From Blastobasis lacticolella (taxonomy: Eukaryota; Arthropoda; Insecta; Lepidoptera; Blastobasidae): a DNA stretch of 64,000 nt. The notes below the pieces were generated by a model that was given only the letters and a program-made list of their open reading frames with translations, was not told the origin of the DNA and ran no database searches. Location of the stretch: the NCBI GenBank assembly GCA_905147135.1, contig LR990043.1, positions 22,755,584-22,819,583 on the forward strand, read 5' to 3'. This document shows, one piece after another, positions 58,423-64,000 of the stretch (positions are counted from its first letter, which is position 1; every line of letters starts with the position of its first letter). Position numbers and translations under genes: made by a program.

Positions 58423-60399
58423 CTGGAAACAGTAGGCGAGGAGGTTAGCAGGGAGTTTCACTAGACAGAAAGATATACCCGATTCCAGTAAACTTAGGCG
58501 ACGCCTTAGGATATTTCTAAGCTTTGAGGCGGCACATTATCGGTGTAATTTTACAAGAGATACTAAGCGAATTTAGGTTTTGCTTAAGGTTGGTGTTGTT
58601 GCAATGCCTGCAATACTTTTTCTTGTTAGGAGTATTTTAAATCATTTAGGCGTTAACTTTTGCGTCGCCTAAGGTTACATTCTGGCTTTAGAGTACTACG
58701 CACTATGCATTCCATCCAGACCGTAACAAATACAGATTTATAGTACGTCGAGTTGAGCTATGTTCATTATTGAACCCTAACCAATGCTCTTACGGTAAGG
58801 GAAAATATCGTAAAATGTCTTAGCAACATAATTATGTTGCCGAGTGTCGGCGATAAATATTACTGTGTTTTTTTCTTTATGATACGGTGCCTTGTTTCGT
58901 ATGTGGGAGAATACGACATTAGGGGCTATCACACGCGGTACGCTTATAAACAGAATCGTCAAAAAATCTGCTGTTTCATACATTTTGGAAGATATCGTTT
59001 TCAATTTTGGATACAGTCGTGTTTTCCTTCGCAATTTCAGAGTTTGTGCCATAGAAAAAGTTATTTAGTACCTTTGGAATCATGAATTTCAAATCAACTT
59101 GATGATTTATCTTTTCGTCGTAAGGTACCTATGCATCCGGTGAGCTTAGAGAGTATAGTTAGAACGTCCCTCAAAGAAGAGGGACGTTTTAGTTTGCATG
59201 GTTTCGTGAATCAGGATATCGTGAATCAACAGAGTGATCATAGGATTGAACTTCGTTATGATTAACGTCGACTTCATTATAAAATCTGAAATATGTAACA
59301 GTTTATGTTGCGAAACCTGGAAGTTTTCGTTATGAATTTTATTTACTGAATTCATTCTTTCAACAGCATATGTTAGTTTTGGCGTAGACTTGAATCTATT
59401 CCGAGACTACCGGGTTTTGCCATATGGCACAGATATACTCAAAGTTTAGCGCGCGTGCGGGTTAGGGATCGTAGGTTTGCAAACTATGGGTTCTGCGGAG
59501 TCGCTTATGACACAAATAACAAACTACTATGCCTAGTATTCTTTAAATTAATAAACAATGCGTCTTACAATTTTGAAAATTTATTACATAATTAAATATT
59601 AAATTTATCAACACCTTACAAATACAAACAACAAATAAAAAAAACACATGGAATAAATAATGCATATTGTATAATATTGTTAAAATTTGTTACAACATGG
59701 TATTTATATACCTCTTTAGTCCTAGTTAAGTAAAGTTTAGTTTTAGGTAGTTTTCTTCCTACTTTCCTACCCCTTTCTTTTTGACGATTGAAAGAGATAT
59801 TTAATGTCCTAATCAATAAAGAAATTTTTAGTTTGAGTTTGAGTTAATCGGTAAAAAGTTTGAAGTTCCCGTATCTACCTCGAAGGAGCTTTAACTTGGT
59901 ATGTTTTGAAAATGATTTTAATTTTAATTTTAGACTGAAATGTAATGATGTGATATATTTTTAGAATCAGCTCAAAGAGCCCTTTCATTTGATACATCAC
60001 ACGGTAGGTCCCAGAACTTTTTTTCAGTATTTTCTACTACCTGACGCTTTCAGACATACCCGGACTTGTCACTTCTGATAAATTGCGTGATTACTTATTA
60101 TTGCCTATAGTAAACCAACATTAGCCACCACGTCACGACCGCATGAGATTTCCCATTGAAGCGTCGGCAAGGCGCGGGGGCGGGGGGGGCGGGGGCCCGG
60201 GGTGCGCGCGCACCTCCGCAGTGCATCTGTGCCAACACGTGACCACCATTTACAAGTTCCATAACAATAAATTGAAAAGGAAAGTACGGTATATTGAGCC
60301 ATGTTCGGTTGAAAGTGGTTCACTTTTTGTTAGGTACGTATTAGGTCGCCTGTTTTTGGAAATAACTGTTGTTTTCACCAGCTTACGCTTTGGTAAATA
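58423..60399. other. Ca-beta upstream intron; minor inverted repeats only
   Basis: CTTAGGCGACGC at 58493-58504 and GCGTCGCCTAAG at 58662-58673 form 12-bp inverted ends of a possible ~180-bp MITE. Its interior AAGCGAATTTAGG has an inverted relative at 63070-63090. A small hairpin, AACGTCCCTC/GAGGGACGTT, lies at 59163-59186. A G/C homopolymer-rich patch lies at 60170-60210. No exon with the needed phase-0 donor was recognised. Confidence 0.4.
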
Positions 60400-61449
60400 A
60401 GATTGGATGTGAACCTAGTATTATGAGTATTCCTATGTATGTCGTTGGGCTGTTGAGGCACTGGTACGGGGGCCAAACTAACCATGTACGATGGGGCGAC
60501 ACGACATCTAACGCATACAGGTTAGACTGCGGTGTTCGCCAAGGGGGTTAACGTCTCCGGACCTTTTCAACGCCTATGTCAACGGCCTGATTGGTGAGCT
60601 GAGGAGTACCGGCATCGGATGTCATATCGATGGCATTTGCGTTAACAACCTTAGTTACGCAGATGACATGGTGCTCCTCAGTCCATCAATCAGCGGATTG
60701 AGAAAGCTCCTTTTGGTCTGTGAGAATTATGCAAATTCTCATGGACTGAAGTATAATGTTCTCAAAACCGAAATGGTGGTTTTTAGAGCGGGAAAAGGAC
60801 CGGAGAAAGTCCCGGCTGTATTTTTGAACGGCTCAGCAATTCAGGTTGTTGCAAAATTTAAATATCTTGGCCACATCATTACGGAGGATGGCAAAGATGA
60901 CCTTGACGTAGAGCGAGAAAGACGGGCATTGTCGGTTCGGTGCAATATGCTTGCACGTAGGTTTGCGAAAAGCAGTAAGGAGGTGCAGGGCACTCTCTTC
61001 AGGGCATTCTGCCAGTGTTTTTATACGTGCCAACTCTGGTACAGGTATAAGAGGGTGTCCTTCAGTAAAATAAGAGTGCAGTATAATGATGCATACCGCA
61101 TTCTTATGAAGTATACGAGATACTGCAGCGCATCTAGTATGTTTGCCGAGGCGGCGATGCCCGACTTTTTTGCCATTATTAGGACACGTATAGTTTCCTT
61201 TTGGGAACGAATACGCCACAGTAATAATAATATTTTACTGTTAGTAACGCGAGACCTGACAAGCCCTATTGTAAGGCATTGGTTATCGATACATCGTGAC
61301 CCAAACAAGAAATAATGTAAATTTGCTTTTGCTTTGTAATATTTTTGTCTTGCTATTATTTTAATTTTTGTTATTCATTATTATTATTATATGTAATTGT
61401 ACAATGGCTCTATTGGCTGAATAAAGAACTATATTATTATTATTATTAG
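60400..61449 (+). mobile_element. 5'-truncated non-LTR retrotransposon with reverse-transcriptase remnant
   Basis: The frame at about 60396-60550 reads LLRHWYGGQTNHVRWGD and then RLDCGVRQGG. A frameshift in the run of G/T at 60545-60550 follows, and a second frame continues TSPDLFNAYVNGL, NLSYADDMVLLSPS, HGLKYNVLKTEM and FKYLGHIITEDG to a stop at 61313-61315. GVRQGG..SP.LFN and YADD are the palm motifs (the catalytic Asp pair is in YADD) of LINE reverse transcriptases. The 3' UTR ends with CTGAATAAAGAAC and an (ATT)n tail. The endonuclease and most of the polymerase are missing, so it is inactive. Confidence 0.85.
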
Positions 61450-61578
61450 ATTATCAATATTTTCGGTACTAGGTACCTATTATGGACATATAATAAAAAA
61501 TAGGATGAGAAACTCTCGTTTTGCGTAAACAGGTACTGGGATCAGCCTCTGGATGGTATAAGTGTATCACTTTGGTGA

Positions 61579-61586
61579 GTGAGAAC
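61579..61586 (+). repeat. 8-bp target-site duplication, left copy
   Basis: GTGAGAAC immediately before the hAT element. The identical octamer follows the element at 62723-62730. Confidence 0.9.
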
Positions 61587-62722
61587 TAGAGATGAAACGG
61601 ATAGTTGTTTGGCCGGATACCGGATACCGGATATCCGGCCAGCCTCCTAGCCGGATAGCCGGATATCCGGCGGCCGGATATTCACAGGTCATAGTCTCTG
61701 AACAAGTTTGTGCAAGCTGTAATCGCGGCGTGGGACTTTATACGACTGCATGTGTTTATGTAATTTAATGTTTTCGTTTAATGTAAATAATTTGAACGTT
61801 GAACTGAACAATTCTTCCGCCCTCATACGGATTGATAGTTTCAAAATGCGGGCTTACACATTAGCCCACAGCATCGTAGAGGATAAACGACATCGTATAC
61901 TAATTTCAATTTTAAAAAGAAATTCATATTTTAATCCAGGATAATATTTTTTCATATCTATAATATCAATATATATCTTGATTGACTTTAAATTATTACA
62001 CTAAATACATTATAATACTAAACAGCACTTGTCAAAACGACACACGACAAAAATGCGTATTTATGCTGATCAGCGGGTCACCCTGTTGGGCAAAGTACGT
62101 AATGTCCACTCGTGGAAGTTACAAAGTCACACCTATGCCCGAGAAAATTTAAGAACGCTCGATGCGATGGTGTGAGCATGTGCTCCGCCGCCCCAAAGAT
62201 CACCTTAGTGCAAGTAGCCCTAAATTTGGCGACGACGACTCGCTGATGCGGAAGACCCACACGCCACCTGGCTGACGGCGGACCAACGGGACCTGAAGGA
62301 CAATATTATTGACGCTGCTCCTGCTCAAAATAGAAAGAAATGGAGGAAGCAGACAAGAAGAGCCGACTCCAGCAAATGGAAAAGGCATAGTGCAAAAAGA
62401 AGAGACCTGAAAACTATTAATAATTTTTGCTAACCTACCAAATGAACGATACGAGTAGAATAGTTGCCGATGCCGACATAATCAATCGTTCTTTGATTAA
62501 TATTTATGGTTTTTAAACGTTTTGATACGACTTTTTACTCGACTGCTACAGAAGGGCATTATATTTCCGATGAGCAAAATTACTTTTATGGGCTTTTCAT
62601 ACATTTTTTACTATCCGGTATCCGGCCGGATATTAACGTATTATCCGGTATCCGGCCGGATAATAAATTATGGCCGGATAGGCCGGATACCGGATAGTGG
62701 CCGGATATCCGTTACATCTCTA
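61587..62722. mobile_element. Non-autonomous hAT-type DNA transposon, 1136 bp
   Basis: The ends TAGAGATGAAACGGATA and TATCCGTTACATCTCTA are inverted repeats with one mismatch in 17. They are flanked by a perfect 8-bp duplication (GTGAGAAC), the target-site length of the hAT superfamily. Both subterminal regions (61610-61680 and 62615-62710) are packed with CCGGATA / TATCCGG motifs in both orientations, as expected for transposase binding sites. The interior has no transposase frame and instead contains an RTE-like LINE fragment. The perfect duplication suggests a relatively recent insertion. Confidence 0.92.
62080..62430 (+). mobile_element. RTE-type LINE 3' fragment nested in the hAT element
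   Basis: MRWCEHVLRRPKDHL is read from 62163, then a frame change, then TWLTADQRDLKDNI and APAQNRKKWRKQTRRADSSK. The RW..HVLRRP.DH and A.DR..WR...RRADP patterns are typical of the extreme C-terminus of RTE-like LINE polyproteins. At least one frameshift is present. It either inserted into, or was captured by, the hAT element, so it travels with it. Confidence 0.65.
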
Positions 62723-62730
62723 GTGAGAAC
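62723..62730 (+). repeat. 8-bp target-site duplication, right copy
   Basis: GTGAGAAC, identical to 61579-61586, directly after the right inverted end of the hAT element. Confidence 0.9.
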
Positions 62731-62793
62731 GCATTTGGCCTTATACTGAACTTATATAAAGCAAATATTGACAGAAAACCGCAAATCGATGTA

Positions 62794-63016
62794 CAGGATA
62801 GCTGTTTGGTATACGGGTACTTTAGGTTAAAACCATCAGTTTGAGTGGTTGGTTTATATTTAAAAAATTGCCTTTTTCACATTAGATATGAGTATATTAA
62901 GAGATATTTGTTGTATGTTTTATAAAATTTACTAAGCCCTCTCCAACCTTGAGGAGAACAAACTTGGCATGTTTTGAAAATATTTCTGAAAGTACCCGTG
63001 TACCAAACGGCTATCC
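62794..63016. mobile_element. MITE, 223 bp, TA-flanked (Tc1/mariner-like)
   Basis: The left end CAGGATAGCTGTTTGGTATACGGGTACTTT has a reverse-complement right end (AAAGTACCCGTGTACCAAACGGCTATCCTG) with two mismatches in 30. The dinucleotide TA lies on both sides (TGTA|CAGG ... CCTG|TACA), the usual Tc1/mariner target. The interior is AT-rich without an ORF. It starts 64 bases after the hAT duplication. Confidence 0.8.
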
Positions 63017-63022
63017 TGTACA

Positions 63023-63880
63023 TTTTGATTAGTTGTACATTTTAATTCGTTGACTATTAGGCGCAGCCTAAATTCAAATTCGCTTAAGCTAATATTATTG
63101 ACAAGTACCTAATAATTTAGGTATACTTATTAGCTAATTTACGTATGGCGTCGGGGTATTGTCCACATATATTTCCTTACGACGTTTTTTTTTCATACTG
63201 TAAGACCCGTTTGCCTTTTGCATACAACACCCGGCTGTCGCAGCTGGGCTGTGCTGCCCTGAAAAGGGTGTTTTAGCCGCCCTAAAAGTATGTATGATAG
63301 TTCTAGAAGCATGTATTTTTTTTTAACAATTAAGTTATTATTGCATGTAGGTAGCCATCTTTGGCTTGGTCAACAGCAGCGAGCCTATCCGAGAAGATAT
63401 ACACACAAACGCACGTAACTAGCTTGAAAAAAGTATTTTTTGGTGAAAGAATTTCACGGTTCTGCAATAATAAACAAATAAAACGATCGTATAGAGCAAA
63501 TCAAAAGACAATGTAGATCTGCTCTGTGATAGCAAGTGAAGGTTTGGCCGCGGTTATTGCTATAGGACGCTCAATACTCGGTTTCATTGACGATGGCGTA
63601 AAGATAAATCAACAAATAAACTGTGAAAAGATTTTAAACGATGCTCTGTTAGCTTATACGTGTAAACAAATAGGTAGAAACCATTAGACATTTCTACAGG
63701 ACTCGACACCATCCCATAATGCTTCATTCATTTGAAATTTTAAGAGAGGTAGGGCATAGCGGGGTATCCCGTTCGAATAGGAGCCGCCCGACTGGGGAAG
63801 TATCTCCACCTAACAGAATACCGCAGCTAAACAATATTCTTTTAAATAGTATTGTGTTTCTGCCGGTGAGTAAGGTTTCC
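63023..63880. other. No supported gene
   Basis: AT-rich sequence with a short GC-rich region at 63225-63280 (GCTGTCGCAGCTGGGCTGTG) that looks like repeat debris. No exon was recognised. Confidence 0.45.
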
Positions 63881-63899
63881 AGTGCTCCATGGGGTGGTG

Positions 63900-64000
63900 A
63901 TTTGGGGAACCGTGGCTTTGGCAGTGGAGGGGCATTTGCCTTTTTGCTGCCAGAGCAACGTGTTATAGAGGTGGGCAACGCATTAGCGATACTCTTGGTG
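63900..64000 (-). mobile_element. Partial copy of the 50.1-kb MITE-related repeat, cut by window end
   Basis: In reverse orientation this matches the interior of the element at 50070-50326: AAGAGTATCG(C/G)(T/C)AATGCGTTGCCCACCTCTATA then ACACGTTGCTC. The match stops about 50 bases in and the rest runs off the window, so its full size is unknown. Confidence 0.55.

Noticed and set aside
59163..59186. Hairpin AACGTCCCTC/GAGGGACGTT as a terminator
   Set aside because: Such terminators are bacterial; here it is a small inverted repeat in an intron of a eukaryotic gene.

Overview
The window looks like nuclear DNA of a moth or butterfly. It has spliced genes with long introns, AT-rich non-coding DNA broken by GC-rich patches, AATAAA poly(A) signals, and many diverged repeats of kinds familiar to me from lepidopteran genomes (tRNA-derived SINEs, jockey/CR1- and RTE-like LINE tails, hAT elements, MITEs). 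No bacterial-style operons, rRNA, functional tRNA genes or CRISPR arrays were seen. The order-level assignment is an inference; nothing identifies a species.

Two protein-coding genes lie tail to tail. On the + strand, four exons (15196-15335, 40088-40344, 42373-42550, 42913-43245) join with matching splice phases. They give the last ~301 residues of a protein with two Ras-association (RA)-like segments and a Pro/Ala/Arg-rich tail. I could not assign it to a named family, and its 5' end is not recognised. Its first visible intron is 24.7 kb. That intron holds a gag-derived ORF with its own poly(A) signal (19050-19904) and two GC-rich candidate alternative first exons (34605-34745 and 39386-39445).

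On the - strand, 58422 down to 47126 holds the voltage-gated calcium channel beta subunit (Ca-beta/CACNB). SH3, HOOK and guanylate-kinase-like domains are spread over ten consecutive exon positions whose phases agree at all but one conventional splice site. The N-terminal exon(s) are missing. Position five is present twice, as tandem 124-nt exons separated by only 38 nt. Both keep the frame singly, but they cannot both be used.

The rest is repeats. The 43.7-46.7 kb gap between the two gene ends holds SINE, LINE and hAT-like remnants. The Ca-beta introns carry SINEs, MITEs and two direct copies of a ~250-bp repeat flanking the SH3 exon. The last 4 kb carries a 5'-truncated LINE, a 1136-bp hAT element with perfect 8-bp target duplications and a nested RTE fragment, and a short TA-flanked MITE. 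Large blocks (1-6 kb, 9-14.8 kb, 20-31 kb, 34.8-39.3 kb) contain nothing I can support.

I ran no searches. Family names rest on recognition of motifs, and all coordinates were counted by hand.
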